NCBI RefSeq assembly: GCF_019511665.1
Contig: NZ_JAEUAW010000001.1
Span: 62,001 to 126,000, forward strand
Direction of reading: 5' to 3'
Source of the DNA: Microbacterium jejuense
GTDB lineage: Bacteria; Actinomycetota; Actinomycetes; Actinomycetales; Microbacteriaceae
Length of the DNA stretch: 64,000 nt
Part shown: one piece after another, positions 7,136 through 16,281 of the stretch
How positions within the stretch are numbered: the first letter of the stretch is position 1
Layout of the letters: every line of letters starts with the position of its first letter
Notes under the pieces: generated by a model
Seen by the model: only the letters and a program-made list of their open reading frames with translations
Told to the model about the DNA's origin: nothing
Databases searched by the model: none
Position numbers and translations under genes: made by a program

Positions 7136-8884
7136 GTGGACACCGAGGTCCTCACGCGCGGCGACCGCGCCGTGCCCGCCGAAGACGACGCACTGTGGTG
7201 GCGGTCCGCCGTCATCTACCAGGTCTACGTGCGCAGCTTCGCGGACGGGAACGGCGACGGCACCGGCGACCTCTCCGGCGTCCGGCAGCACCTCGGCTAC
7301 TTGAAAGACCTCGGCGTCGATGCCATCTGGTTCAACCCGTGGTACCCGAGTCCGCTCGCGGACGGCGGCTACGACGTGCAGGACTACCGCGACATCGACC
7401 CGCGCTTCGGCACGCTCGACGAGGCAGAGCTGCTGATCCAGGAGGCCCTGGCCCTCGGCATCCGCACCATCATCGACGTCGTCCCCAACCACGTGAGCGA
7501 CCAGCACCCGTGGTTCCAGGCGGCGCTGGCAGCCGGCCCCGGCAGCCCCGAGCGCGAGCGGTTCTGGTTCCACCCGGGCAAGGGGCCGAACGGCGACGAG
7601 ATGCCCACGCACTGGGAGTCGAGCTTCCAGGGCGAGACGTGGACGCGAACGACGAACCCCGACGGCACGCCGGGCGAGTGGTACCTGCACATGTTCACGC
7701 CCGAGCAGCCCGACCTCAACTGGAACCATCCCGACGTGCGCCGCGAGCACGAGGACATCCTGCGCTTCTGGTTCGACCGCGGCGTGGCGGGCGTGCGCAT
7801 CGATTCGGCCGCCCTGCTCATCAAGGACCCCGACCTGCCCGAGGTGGGCGAGAAGCAGGGTCCTGGCCAGCACCCCACCGAGGACCGGGACGAGCTGCAC
7901 GACGTGTACCGCTCGTGGCGTGCGATCGCCGACTCCTACCCCGGAACGCGCGTGCTCGTGGGCGAGATCTGGGTGCCCGACATCGTGCGGTTCACGAACT
8001 ACCTGCGGCCCGACGAGATGCACACCGCCTTCAACTTCGACTTCCTCGCGCGGCCCTGGGGCGCGGCATCCTTCCGCGAATCGATCTCGGCCACCCTCGA
8101 GGCCCACGCACCGGTCGGCGCGCCGAGCACGTGGGTGCTCAGCAATCACGACGTCACGCGCCCCGTCACGCGCTACGGCCGCGAAGACACGGCGTTCGCG
8201 TTCCTCAAGAAGCGGTTCGGGGTGCCGACCGACCCCGAACTGGGTCTGCACCGCGCCCGTGCCGCCGCCCTGCTGGTCGCGGCGCTACCGGGCAGCCTCT
8301 ACATCTACCAGGGCGACGAGCTCGGCCTGCCCGAAGTCGAGGACCTGCCGCTGCACCTCATCGAGGACCCGATGCACTTCCGCTCCGGCGGCACCGACCC
8401 GGGACGGGATGGATGCCGCGTCCCGCTGCCGTGGGCCGGCGACCGGGCTCCGTTCGGGTTCAGCCCCGACGGTGCCGAGACGTGGCTGCCGCAGCCCGAG
8501 GGGTGGAGTACCCTGACCGTCGCCGCGCAGGCGGCGGATCCGGCATCCACCCTCAACCTCTACCGAGCTGCGCTGCGTCTGCGCCGCGAGCTGCCCGAGC
8601 TCGGCGACGGACCGCTCACCTGGTGGGACGACGCTCCCGGGCTCGCGGACCGCAGCGGTACCGGCCACGATGCCGACATCCTCGCGTTCCGGCGCGGCGA
8701 CGGCTTCGCGTGCGTCGTCAACGCCGGCGACGACCCGGTCGCGCTGCCCCCGGGCGCGACCGTCCTCCTCTCGAGCTCGCCGCTCGAGGCGGGCGACCTG
8801 CCCGCGAACGCAGCCGCATGGCTGCAGCTGGAACCCGAATCCACCACCACCACCACCACAGGGGCTTCCGCGCCGAGAGGCTGA
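7136..8884 (+). CDS. Glycoside hydrolase family 13 alpha-glucosidase (oligo-1,6-glucosidase type)
   Basis: A 582-residue enzyme of the GH13 amylase superfamily, probably releasing glucose from short alpha-glucosides. The four conserved regions are present: DVVPNH (about 114-119), GVRID with nucleophile D223, GEIW with acid/base E277, and SNHD with D339. The N-terminus WWRSAVIYQVYVRSFADGNGDG is typical of oligo-1,6-glucosidase/alpha-glucosidase members. There is no signal peptide, so it acts in the cytoplasm on sugars brought in by the transporter that follows. The GTG start at 7136 has GAGGAG at 7126-7131. The C-terminus carries six threonines encoded by an ACC run (8843-8860), a slippage-prone tract. 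First gene of the operon; the receptor gene starts 30 bases downstream. Confidence 0.93.
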   Translation: MDTEVLTRGDRAVPAEDDALWWRSAVIYQVYVRSFADGNGDGTGDLSGVRQHLGYLKDLGVDAIWFNPWYPSPLADGGYDVQDYRDIDPRFGTLDEAELLIQEALALGIRTIIDVVPNHVSDQHPWFQAALAAGPGSPERERFWFHPGKGPNGDEMPTHWESSFQGETWTRTTNPDGTPGEWYLHMFTPEQPDLNWNHPDVRREHEDILRFWFDRGVAGVRIDSAALLIKDPDLPEVGEKQGPGQHPTEDRDELHDVYRSWRAIADSYPGTRVLVGEIWVPDIVRFTNYLRPDEMHTAFNFDFLARPWGAASFRESISATLEAHAPVGAPSTWVLSNHDVTRPVTRYGREDTAFAFLKKRFGVPTDPELGLHRARAAALLVAALPGSLYIYQGDELGLPEVEDLPLHLIEDPMHFRSGGTDPGRDGCRVPLPWAGDRAPFGFSPDGAETWLPQPEGWSTLTVAAQAADPASTLNLYRAALRLRRELPELGDGPLTWWDDAPGLADRSGTGHDADILAFRRGDGFACVVNAGDDPVALPPGATVLLSSSPLEAGDLPANAAAWLQLEPESTTTTTTGASAPRG

Positions 8885-8914
8885 CGCGGAGCATCCTCCA
8901 CGAAAGGAAAGACG

Positions 8915-10285
8915 ATGAAGTCACCAGCAAGGGTCCTGCTCGCCGGTGTCGCCACCGTGGCGACGGTCGGCGCACTCGTCGGCTGCTCGGCGGCCGGCGG
9001 CGACGGCGGCGACAGCGACAAGATCGAACTGCGCGTCGCGACCTTCCCGCCGGGCGCCGACGCTGCGGCGTACGACGCGTTCGCGACGCAGGAGAAGCAG
9101 TTCGAGAAGGAGCACCCGAACATCGACATCATCGGTGTCGAGTACGAGTGGGAGGGGCCGACGTTCGCCGTGCAGCTCGCCGGCGGCAGCCTGCCCGACG
9201 TGTTCACGGTGCCGTTCACCGACTCCAAGACCCTGCTCGAGAACGGGCAGCTCATGGACGTCACCGCCGAGGTGAAGGACCTCGGCTACGAGGACAGCTT
9301 CAACCCGATCATCCTCGACGGCGTGACCGGCGACGACGGCAAGATCTACGGCTTCCCGCGCCAGGCCTACGCGATGGGTCTGCACTACAACCGCGATCTG
9401 TTCGAGCAGGCGGGCCTCGACCCCGACCAACCTCCGACGACGTGGGACGAGATCCGCGAGTACGCCAAGAAGATCCACGACGCCACGGGCAAGGCCGGCT
9501 ACGCGCAGATGGCGATCAACAACACCGGGGGCTGGCAGCTCACCGCCCAGACCGTTGCGCGCGGCGGTCGCACGCAGACCGACAACGAGGACGGCACCGC
9601 CACCTCGACGGTCGACAATGACGCCACCAAGGCGAGCCTGCAGTTCCTGCACGACCTCAAGTGGGAGGACGACTCGTTCGGCTCGAAGGTCGACCTCGAC
9701 TGGGGCACGATCAACCAGGAGTTCGCCGCCGGCAACATCGGCATGTACACGTCGGGCTCCGACGTCTACACGGCGCTCGTGCGCGACTTCGGCCTTGACC
9801 CCGACGTCTACGGCCTCGGCGTGGTTCCTGTCGAGGGCGACGACCCGGGCACGCTCGGCGGTGGCGACATCGCCGTCATCAGCCCGACGGTCGACGACCC
9901 CACCAAGGAGGCGGCGGTCGAGTGGATCGACTGGTACTACATGCAGAAGCTGATGGACAAGGATGCCGCGGTGCAGGACGCCAAGGCGCTCGCCGACTCG
10001 GACCAGGCCGTCGGCACCCCGGTGCTGCCGGTGCTCAGCCGTGAGCTGTACGAGGAGTCGCTCACCTGGATCGAGCCGTACATCAACGTGCCGCGCGACC
10101 AGATGACGTCGTTCACCGACAACATCTGGGACCAGACGCCGGTCGGCGAGCCCAAGAAGTCGACGCAGGAGGTCTACGCTCTGCTCGACACCGTCGTCCA
10201 GACGGTGCTGACCGACCAGAACGCCGATATCGACGCCCTGCTCGCCCAGGCCCAGACCGACGCCCAGGCTCTGCTCGACGAGTAA
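8915..10285 (+). CDS. ABC transporter sugar-binding lipoprotein (locus A)
   Basis: A 456-residue extracellular solute-binding protein of family 1. The start MKSPARVLLAGVATVATVGALVGC is a lipoprotein signal with the lipobox LVGC, so the mature protein is anchored to the outside of the membrane by its cysteine. The body shows the family pattern (KIELRVATFPPGAD, GGSLPDVFTVPFTDSK, YGFPRQAYAMGLHYN, PPTTWDEIREYAKKI, FAAGNIGMYTSGSD). It delivers oligosaccharides to the two permeases encoded downstream. GAAAGGAAA at 8902-8910 provides a ribosome site. The link with the GH13 enzyme suggests an alpha-glucoside ligand such as maltose, isomaltose or trehalose; the exact sugar is inferred. A strong hairpin follows, probably limiting read-through to the permeases. 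Confidence 0.92.
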   Translation: MKSPARVLLAGVATVATVGALVGCSAAGGDGGDSDKIELRVATFPPGADAAAYDAFATQEKQFEKEHPNIDIIGVEYEWEGPTFAVQLAGGSLPDVFTVPFTDSKTLLENGQLMDVTAEVKDLGYEDSFNPIILDGVTGDDGKIYGFPRQAYAMGLHYNRDLFEQAGLDPDQPPTTWDEIREYAKKIHDATGKAGYAQMAINNTGGWQLTAQTVARGGRTQTDNEDGTATSTVDNDATKASLQFLHDLKWEDDSFGSKVDLDWGTINQEFAAGNIGMYTSGSDVYTALVRDFGLDPDVYGLGVVPVEGDDPGTLGGGDIAVISPTVDDPTKEAAVEWIDWYYMQKLMDKDAAVQDAKALADSDQAVGTPVLPVLSRELYEESLTWIEPYINVPRDQMTSFTDNIWDQTPVGEPKKSTQEVYALLDTVVQTVLTDQNADIDALLAQAQTDAQALLDE

Positions 10286-10357
10286 GGAGTCGTGGTCCCC
10301 GCTCCCACTCCAAGCGCCGCTGGCGCGTCGCTCGGAGCCTCAGGGGGCGGGGGCCCA

Positions 10358-10483
10358 GCCGCACCCCGCGCTGCTCGAAGCCTGGGGTGCGGCATCCGCT
10401 CGCGTTTCGTCTCGCTTCGCTCGCTCAACGACCGGAGCATCGGTTCCGGTCGTTGAGCGAGCGAGGAACGAGCGAGACGAAAC
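10358..10483. repeat. Two consecutive hairpins between receptor and permease genes
   Basis: GCCGCACCCC (10358-10367) pairs with GGGGTGCGGC (10384-10393). Next, a long imperfect hairpin spans 10404-10483, with GTTTCGTCTCGC at the left pairing with GCGAGACGAAAC at the right and CTCGCTCAACGACCGG pairing with CCGGTCGTTGAGCGAG; the right arm has a 6-base insertion. The position inside the operon suggests partial termination or protection of the receptor mRNA. The long arms look like a dispersed repeat. Confidence 0.75.
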
Positions 10484-10523
10484 GCCCCAGACGCACGAAC
10501 AACCTCCACAGCAAAGGCCGACG

Positions 10524-11495
10524 ATGACCGCGACCCTTCCTGAGCGCCCCGCCGCGGCGGCGGCGCCCCCGCCCCTCGCGCCGCCGGAGCGTCGCAGGAC
10601 CCGACGCACGCCGCTCACCTGGTACCGCGGGGGAGGCCTCGCGAACCTGCTGTTCGTGCTGCCGATGGTGTTCGTGTTCTTCTTCTTCTCGTGGTCGCCG
10701 ATCGTGCAGTCCGTGATCATGAGCCTGCAGAAGACGAACCTGCTCGTCTCGGAGTGGGTCGGGCTCGACAACTACGTGGCGGTGCTGAGCGATCCGCAGC
10801 TCGGCCGCGCCGTCGTCAACACGATCTACTTCGCCGTGCTCGCACTGCTGTTCGGCTTTCCGCTGCCCCTGTTCATGGCGGTGCTCATGAGCGAGGTGCG
10901 CCGCGGCAAGGGGCTGTACTCGGCCCTCGCCTACCTGCCGGTGGTGATCCCGCCGGTCGTGGCGGTGCTGCTGTGGAAGTTCTTCTACGACTCATCGCCG
11001 AACGGCGTGTTCAACACGGCGCTCGGGTGGTTCGGGATCCCGCCGCAGCCGTGGCTGTCGTCCGCCGCGCAGGCGATGCCCTCCCTCGTGCTCGAGGCCA
11101 CGTGGGCGGCGGCCGGCGGATCGATCATCATCTACCTCGCAGCGCTGTTGTCGGTGCCGCCCGAGCTGTACGACGCCGCCGAGGTCGACGGCGCGGGCAT
11201 CTGGCGCAAGGTGTGGCACGTCACGTTGCCGCAGCTGCGCGGCATCCTCTTCATCATGCTGATCCTGCAGGTCATCGCGACCGCGCAGGTGTTCCTCGAG
11301 CCGTTCCTGTTCACCGGCGGCGGGCCGGCGGGCGCGACCAAGACGATCCTCCTGTACATCTACGACAAGGCGTTCCGCAACAGCCTGGGCGGCGACTACG
11401 GCGAGGCCACCGCGGTGTCGGTGCTGCTGGCGATCGTGCTCGCGATCCTGTCGTGGCTGTACTTCAAGCTCACCAACCGCTGGAGCACCTCATGA
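10524..11495 (+). CDS. Sugar ABC transporter permease, MalF type (locus A)
   Basis: A 323-residue integral membrane protein of the binding-protein-dependent transport family (MalF/UgpA group). After a Pro/Ala-rich cytoplasmic N-terminus (residues 1-30) there are six hydrophobic segments, starting LLFVLPMVFVFFFFSW. The EAA loop that contacts the ATPase is visible as ELYDAAEVDGAGIWRKVWHVTLPQLRG. With its partner it forms the membrane channel. AAAGG at 10514-10518 serves the ATG at 10524. Its stop overlaps the next start (ATGA), so the two permeases are translationally coupled. No ATP-binding subunit is encoded in this operon; a shared MsiK-like ATPase elsewhere is the likely partner. Confidence 0.92.
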   Translation: MTATLPERPAAAAAPPPLAPPERRRTRRTPLTWYRGGGLANLLFVLPMVFVFFFFSWSPIVQSVIMSLQKTNLLVSEWVGLDNYVAVLSDPQLGRAVVNTIYFAVLALLFGFPLPLFMAVLMSEVRRGKGLYSALAYLPVVIPPVVAVLLWKFFYDSSPNGVFNTALGWFGIPPQPWLSSAAQAMPSLVLEATWAAAGGSIIIYLAALLSVPPELYDAAEVDGAGIWRKVWHVTLPQLRGILFIMLILQVIATAQVFLEPFLFTGGGPAGATKTILLYIYDKAFRNSLGGDYGEATAVSVLLAIVLAILSWLYFKLTNRWSTS

Positions 11496-12478
11496 CCACG
11501 TCGATCACCAACGCCGAGCGCCGCGAGGGCATGAGGGGCTTCCTGTCACGGCGGGGATCCGGTGGCGGCCGCAAGCGGGATTCCGTCGACGATCTGGCCG
11601 AGCGCACCATCGTCTCGGCGTCCGAGCGTCGCCGTCCCGGCACGCGATTCGGCATGTCGGTGACGCACGTCTTCTTGTTCGTCACGCTCGTGATCGCCGG
11701 GCTCGGTCCGATCCTGTGGCTCGCGAAGTCGGCGGTCACGCCGTCGCAGGACACCATCCAGCAGCCGTTCGCGCTGTGGCCGAACGGCATCGACTGGGCC
11801 AACCTGTCGGCCGCGTGGAACGACATCCACATCAGCCAGTACTTCTGGAACACCATCGTCATCGCGGCGGGCGCCTGGTTCGCACAGCTGTTCATCGCGA
11901 CGACGGCCGGCTACGCGCTGTCGGTGTTGCGGCCGAAGTACGCGCCGGTGCTCAACGCCCTGGTGCTGGCGACGCTGTTCATCCCGGGCATCGTGCTGCT
12001 CGTGCCGCTGTACCTGACGATCGTGTCGCCGCCCCTCCTCGGCCGCGACGCCAGCCTGCTCAACAACTACCTCGCGGTGTGGCTGCCGATGGCGGCGAAC
12101 GCGTTCAACATCCTGCTGGTCAAGCGGTTCTTCGACAACCTGCCGCGCGAGGTGTTCGAGGCGGCCAAGACCGACGGCGCCGGACCGTTCCGTCTGTTCT
12201 GGTCGATCGTGCTGCCGATGTCGAAGCCGATCCTCGGCGTCGTGTCGGTGTTCGCGATCATCGCGGCCTGGAAGGACTATCTCTGGCCCATGCTCGTGCT
12301 GCCCGATCCGGCCGTTCAGCCGCTGTCGGTGCGCCTGCCGGCGGTCGCCAGCCAGACCGAGCTCGACGTGTTCCTCGCGGCGCTCGCGATCGCGACGCTC
12401 ATCCCGATCGCCATGTTCCTGCTGTTCCAGTCGGTGTTCCTGCGCTCGGCCGGCCTCGGCGGCGCAGTCAAGGGCTGA
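11492..12478 (+). CDS. Sugar ABC transporter permease, MalG type (locus A)
   Basis: A 328-residue inner-membrane permease of the MalG/UgpE group. A long basic cytoplasmic N-terminus (about residues 1-55) precedes six transmembrane segments (THVFLFVTLVIAGLGPILWL; AGAWFAQLFIATTAGYALSVL; ALVLATLFIPGIVLLVPLYL). The EAA loop reads EVFEAAKTDGAGPFRLFWSIVLP. The start ATG 11492 overlaps the stop of the MalF-type gene by four bases, ensuring equal synthesis of the pair. It ends 61 bases before the stop of the convergent lipid-kinase-like gene, with a strong shared terminator between them. The sugar is inferred from the GH13 gene of the same operon. Confidence 0.92.
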   Translation: MTTSITNAERREGMRGFLSRRGSGGGRKRDSVDDLAERTIVSASERRRPGTRFGMSVTHVFLFVTLVIAGLGPILWLAKSAVTPSQDTIQQPFALWPNGIDWANLSAAWNDIHISQYFWNTIVIAAGAWFAQLFIATTAGYALSVLRPKYAPVLNALVLATLFIPGIVLLVPLYLTIVSPPLLGRDASLLNNYLAVWLPMAANAFNILLVKRFFDNLPREVFEAAKTDGAGPFRLFWSIVLPMSKPILGVVSVFAIIAAWKDYLWPMLVLPDPAVQPLSVRLPAVASQTELDVFLAALAIATLIPIAMFLLFQSVFLRSAGLGGAVKG

Positions 12479-12482
12479 CGAA

Positions 12483-12531
12483 CCTCGGACCGAGTGGATG
12501 CCGCGGCCCGCGGCATCCACTCTCTCCGAGG
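12483..12531. terminator. Bidirectional terminator hairpin
   Basis: GAGTGGATGCCGCG (12492-12505) pairs perfectly with CGCGGCATCCACTC (12509-12522), and CCTCGGA (12483-12489) pairs with TCCGAGG (12525-12531) outside it. It lies between two converging genes. There is no long T run, as is common for high-GC terminators. Confidence 0.8.
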
Positions 12532-12539
12532 TCTGCGGG

Positions 12540-13847
12540 TCAGAGGCCGTCGGTGTCGTGGCCGCGGGGCAGCACGACCTTCAGGGCGCCGGCGGCGACG
12601 TGCACGCGGACGGCGGTGGCTTCGCCGAACTCGTCGCCGTCGAGCTGCACGGGCCGCGCCTCCTGGGCGGCGAGGTCGATCCCGGCGCCGCGCGAGTACA
12701 CGACGGAGTTGTCTTTCGTTCGCAGCGCGAGCACCTGGCGACCGGCGCGGAAGCGGCGCAGCACACTGTTGTCCCACGCGACGCGTCGCCACACGAACAG
12801 CCAGCCGAAGAGGCCTTTCGGCTGGAACACCACGATGTCGAGGTCCCCGTCGGCGATGGACGCCTCGGGGATGAGCTCCAGCCCCGCCGGCAGCGACCCG
12901 CAGTTGGCGAACAGCACGCTCTGCACCTTCGTCGAGTGCAGGCGCCGGCCGACGAGCTGATACATGACGCGGAAGGACTTCGCGCGCGGAAGGGCCCGTG
13001 CGGCGCCGTCGACGTAGGCGACCCAGCCGACGGCCTTCTTGAGCTCCGGGCGGGTGTTGGCGATCATGGCGGCGTCGAGCCCGATGCCGCCCATCACGAC
13101 GAACGCGTGCTCGGCGATCTCTCCGTCGGGGCGCGTGAGGCGGCACCAGCCGATGTCCATGTCGAGCGTGTCGCCGTCGAACACCGCCGCCACCATCGCG
13201 GAAGGATCCGTGAGAGGAAGCTTGAGGTTGCGCGCGAGCAGGTTGCCGGTGCCGCTCGGCACGATGGCGAGCGGGACGCCCGACCCGCTCATCGCCTCCG
13301 ATACGGCGCGGACGGTGCCGTCGCCGCCGGCGACGAGCACCGCGTCGACCTTCTCGGCGAGTGCCTGCCGGGTGACGTCGTCGCCGAGGTCGTCGACGGT
13401 CGTCTCGTAGAACAGCGGCTCGGACCATCCGGCCTCTGCCGACAGGCGGCTCACGGTCTCGCGCAGCGCGTCACCGTCGGCCTTGATGGGGTTGTAGACG
13501 AGCGCGGCCTTCGGTGACGGGCGTCCGTCGTCGGCCAGCGGGCGCGTCTCGCCCTCGGGGCCGACGCGTCGCGCCTGACCCGTCTCGTCGTCGGTGGTGT
13601 CGGGTTCGACGTCCTCGGGCTCGCGGATCACGTCGTCGGGAGCCGCCGCCGCCTCGGGGTCGGGCTGCGCGCCCGCGGGGGTGTCGGAATCAGGAGCTGC
13701 CGGACGCTCGGCGTCTGCGGCGTGCGCCTCGGCGGCCGCGATGTCGAGCTCGCCCGTCGTCGGCCCGTCGGCATAGACCTTGTCGGCCGGATGCGGCGCC
13801 AGGTCGTCGGGAGGTGTGTCGTCGCCCGCTCCGGATGCCGCCGCCAT
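12540..13847 (-). CDS. Diacylglycerol kinase family (DgkB/YegS/LCB5-like) lipid kinase
   Basis: A 435-residue protein with a DAGK catalytic domain: KAALVYNPIKADGD at about 113-126, the nucleotide-binding VLVAGGDGTVR (GGDGT at 174-178), VPSGTGNLLARNL, and a C-terminal beta-sandwich domain (ELIPEASIADGDLDIVVFQPKG; LDGDEFGEATAVRVHVAAGALKVVLP). Relatives phosphorylate diacylglycerol or related lipids at the inner membrane face; the lipid here is not known. Residues 1-110 are an acidic, Pro/Ala-rich, probably disordered extension, unusual for the roughly 300-residue family. I choose ATG 13847 over 13904 because the earlier residues are Arg-rich and intergenic-like. Divergent from serS. Confidence 0.85.
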   Translation of the reverse strand: MAAASGAGDDTPPDDLAPHPADKVYADGPTTGELDIAAAEAHAADAERPAAPDSDTPAGAQPDPEAAAAPDDVIREPEDVEPDTTDDETGQARRVGPEGETRPLADDGRPSPKAALVYNPIKADGDALRETVSRLSAEAGWSEPLFYETTVDDLGDDVTRQALAEKVDAVLVAGGDGTVRAVSEAMSGSGVPLAIVPSGTGNLLARNLKLPLTDPSAMVAAVFDGDTLDMDIGWCRLTRPDGEIAEHAFVVMGGIGLDAAMIANTRPELKKAVGWVAYVDGAARALPRAKSFRVMYQLVGRRLHSTKVQSVLFANCGSLPAGLELIPEASIADGDLDIVVFQPKGLFGWLFVWRRVAWDNSVLRRFRAGRQVLALRTKDNSVVYSRGAGIDLAAQEARPVQLDGDEFGEATAVRVHVAAGALKVVLPRGHDTDGL

Positions 13848-13941
13848 GTGGTCCACCCTAGGACCCCGGCGCGGCATCGGGCACGAGCGCGCCCGTCGCC
13901 GCACCGGGTGGCGCGGTTCAGGCGCCGACTAAGCTTGCAGG

Positions 13942-15210
13942 GTGATCGATCCCGTGCTGCTTCGCGACAATCCCGAGCTGGTCAAGCGCTCGCAGGAGGC
14001 GCGTGGCGAATCGCCCGACACCGTCGACGCCGCGATCGAGGCGGACCGGGCGCGACGGGCCGCCATCACGGCGTTCGAAGAGCTCCGCGCGGCGCAGAAC
14101 GCGCACGGCAAGCGCGTCGCGCAGGCTCCCAAGGACGAGAAGGCGGCGCTGGTCGCCGAGGCCAAGGAGCTCAGTGAGCGGGTGAAGCAGGCCCAGCACG
14201 CCGTGAGCGCTGCGGAAGAGGCATCCACCGAGGCATTCGCCCTCATCGAGAACATCGTGATCGACGGCGTCCCCGCCGGCGGCGAGGACGACTTCGTCAC
14301 GCTGCGCACGCACGGCGACATCCCGGCGTTCGGCTTCGAGCCGCGCGACCACCTCGAGCTCGGCGAGAAGCTCGGCGCTATCGACATGGAGCGCGGCACC
14401 AAGGTGTCGGGCAGCCGGTTCTACTTCCTCACCGGCGTCGGTGCGCGCCTCGAGCTCGCGCTCATGAACCTCGCCCTCGACCGGGCGCTGCAGGCCGGCT
14501 TCACGCCCATGATCCCGCCGACGCTCGTGCGTCCGGAGGTCATGCAGGGCACCGGATTCCTCGGAAAGCACGCCGCCGAGGTCTACCACCTCGAAGACCA
14601 GGACCTGTACCTCGTGGGCACCAGCGAGGTGCCGCTCGCCGGCTACCACATGGGCGAGATCCTCGACCTGTCGCGGGGTGCCAAGCGCTACGCCGGCTGG
14701 TCGACGTGCTACCGCAGCGAGGCCGGCTCGTACGGCAAGGACACCCGCGGCATCATCCGCGTGCACCAGTTCAACAAGCTCGAGATGTTCGTCTACACGA
14801 CCCCCGAAGAGGCCGAGGCCGAGCACCTGCGGCTCGTCGAGCTGCAGGAGGGCATGCTGCAGGACCTGGGCCTCGCCTACCGTGTCATCGACGTCGCCGC
14901 GGGCGACCTGGGCTCGTCGGCGGCGCGCAAGTACGACGTCGAGGCCTGGGTGCCGACGCAGGGTGCTTACCGCGAGCTCACCTCGACATCGAACTGCACG
15001 ACGTACCAGGCGCGGCGCCTCGACATCCGGTACCGCCCAGAGGACGCCGGCAAGACGCACCCGGTCGCGACCCTCAACGGCACGCTGGCGACCACCCGCT
15101 GGATCGTGGCCCTGCTCGAGACCCACCAGCGCGAAGACGGCTCTGTGACCGTGCCCGAGGTGCTGCGGCCCTTCCTCGGCGGACTCGACGTCCTGGAGCC
15201 CATCGCGTGA
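13942..15210 (+). CDS. serS: Seryl-tRNA synthetase
   Basis: A 422-residue class II aminoacyl-tRNA synthetase that charges tRNA-Ser with serine. The N-terminal helical hairpin that grips the long variable arm of tRNA-Ser spans about residues 1-105 ([22 protein letters not shown], then charged coiled coil). Motif 2 is [21 protein letters not shown] and motif 3 is [15 protein letters not shown]. The length is standard. The GTG start at 13942 is preceded by TAAGCT (13930-13935) with a 6-base gap, indicating a leaderless transcript. The stop overlaps the start of the HAD gene, so the two are co-translated. Two tRNA-Ser genes lie 1 and 6 kb downstream. Confidence 0.97.
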   Translation: MIDPVLLRDNPELVKRSQEARGESPDTVDAAIEADRARRAAITAFEELRAAQNAHGKRVAQAPKDEKAALVAEAKELSERVKQAQHAVSAAEEASTEAFALIENIVIDGVPAGGEDDFVTLRTHGDIPAFGFEPRDHLELGEKLGAIDMERGTKVSGSRFYFLTGVGARLELALMNLALDRALQAGFTPMIPPTLVRPEVMQGTGFLGKHAAEVYHLEDQDLYLVGTSEVPLAGYHMGEILDLSRGAKRYAGWSTCYRSEAGSYGKDTRGIIRVHQFNKLEMFVYTTPEEAEAEHLRLVELQEGMLQDLGLAYRVIDVAAGDLGSSAARKYDVEAWVPTQGAYRELTSTSNCTTYQARRLDIRYRPEDAGKTHPVATLNGTLATTRWIVALLETHQREDGSVTVPEVLRPFLGGLDVLEPIA

Positions 15211-16115
15211 CCGAAGCCCACCTGCCCGCGACGGGGTCCATCAAGGTCGTCAAACCGAAGAAGGCCGCCAAGCTCGTCGAGCAGGTCGCGCGCGACACCG
15301 AAGACCCCCGGGTCGCCACCGAGCGGCTGCTCATCGCCCTCGACATCGACGGCACCGTCATCCTCGAAGACGAGTCGCTCAGCCCGGGAGTGGTGGATGC
15401 CGTCGAGCACGCGCATCGCGCCGGCCACGAGGTGATGGTCGCCACAGGCCGCAGCTGGCAGGGCACCCGCGGCATCCTGCGCGTCCTCGGGATCGCCCCG
15501 GAGTTCGCCGTGTGCTCGAATGGCGCCGTCGTGCTCAAGCGGGTCGAGGCGGACGAACTGCGGTACGAGCGGTGGCATGTCGAGACGTTCGACCCGCGCG
15601 AGGTGCTCGAGCAGCTGCGCGAGCACCTGCCCCACGCGCGCTACATGGTCGAGCTCGCCGACGGGCAGCGGCTGTACACCGAGCCTCTGCAGGACTGGAA
15701 CCTCACGCAGGCACGGCGCGTCGCCTTCGACGAGCTCGCGGCGCAGCCGGTCTGCCGCATCGTCGTGGTGTCGCCCGACCAGGGCGAACAGGACTTCGTC
15801 GAGCTCGTCTCGCGCATCGGGCTCAATCACGTGTCGTACGCGGTCGGCTGGACCGCCTGGCTCGACATCGCGCCGCTGGGCGTCGACAAGAGCACGGGCC
15901 TCGAACGCGTGCGTACCGCGCTCGGCATAGACCCCGAGCACGTGCTCGTCATGGGCGACGGACGTAACGATGTCGGCATGTTCCGGTGGGCGCTCGACAA
16001 CGGTGGCCGGGCCGTCGCGATGGCGCAGGGTCCCCAGGAGGTTCGGGATGCCGCCGGCGAGACGACCACGTCGGTCGAGGCCGGCGGGGTCGCGGCCGTG
16101 CTGCGCGAGCTCTGA
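15207..16115 (+). CDS. HAD-superfamily hydrolase (Cof type) coupled to serS
   Basis: A 302-residue phosphatase of the HAD-IIB/Cof family. Motif I is [11 protein letters not shown] (nucleophile D46, D48 next), motif II is MVATGRS, a lysine lies in DKSTGL, and motif IV is [12 protein letters not shown]. The cap region lies between motifs II and IV. Such enzymes dephosphorylate small phosphorylated metabolites; the substrate is not predictable. The GTG start (15207) overlaps the serS stop by four bases, so expression is coupled to serS. The first 40 residues are a basic extension before the HAD core. The same gene order is, as I recall, common in related actinobacteria. Confidence 0.9.
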   Translation: MTEAHLPATGSIKVVKPKKAAKLVEQVARDTEDPRVATERLLIALDIDGTVILEDESLSPGVVDAVEHAHRAGHEVMVATGRSWQGTRGILRVLGIAPEFAVCSNGAVVLKRVEADELRYERWHVETFDPREVLEQLREHLPHARYMVELADGQRLYTEPLQDWNLTQARRVAFDELAAQPVCRIVVVSPDQGEQDFVELVSRIGLNHVSYAVGWTAWLDIAPLGVDKSTGLERVRTALGIDPEHVLVMGDGRNDVGMFRWALDNGGRAVAMAQGPQEVRDAAGETTTSVEAGGVAAVLREL

Positions 16116-16181
16116 CGGACCGGGTCGGCTAGACTCGATCGCGATTCGGCGGATGCCGCCCCGCGGGGCGGGCATCGGTCG

Positions 16182-16266
16182 GGAGGGTTGTCCGAGCGGC
16201 CGATGGACCTGGTCTTGAAAACCAGTGGGCAGCAATGTCCCGTGGGTTCGAATCCCACACCCTCCG
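16182..16266 (+). tRNA. tRNA-Ser (anticodon TGA)
   Basis: Acceptor arms GGAGGGT (16182-16188) and ACCCTCC (16259-16265) pair, with discriminator G at 16266. The anticodon stem CTGGT/ACCAG frames the loop CTTGAAA, so the anticodon is TGA, reading UCN serine codons. The long variable arm typical of tRNA-Ser is present, as is the T-arm GTGGGTTCGAATCCCAC. CCA is not encoded. The DUF4012 stop codon is only 16 bases downstream on the other strand. Confidence 0.97.
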
Positions 16267-16281
16267 CAGTACGTTCCGTGC

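Noticed and set aside
7195..9621. 808-codon plus-strand frame across the GH13 and receptor genes
   Set aside because: Out of frame with two clear family members and composed of Arg-rich low-complexity sequence.
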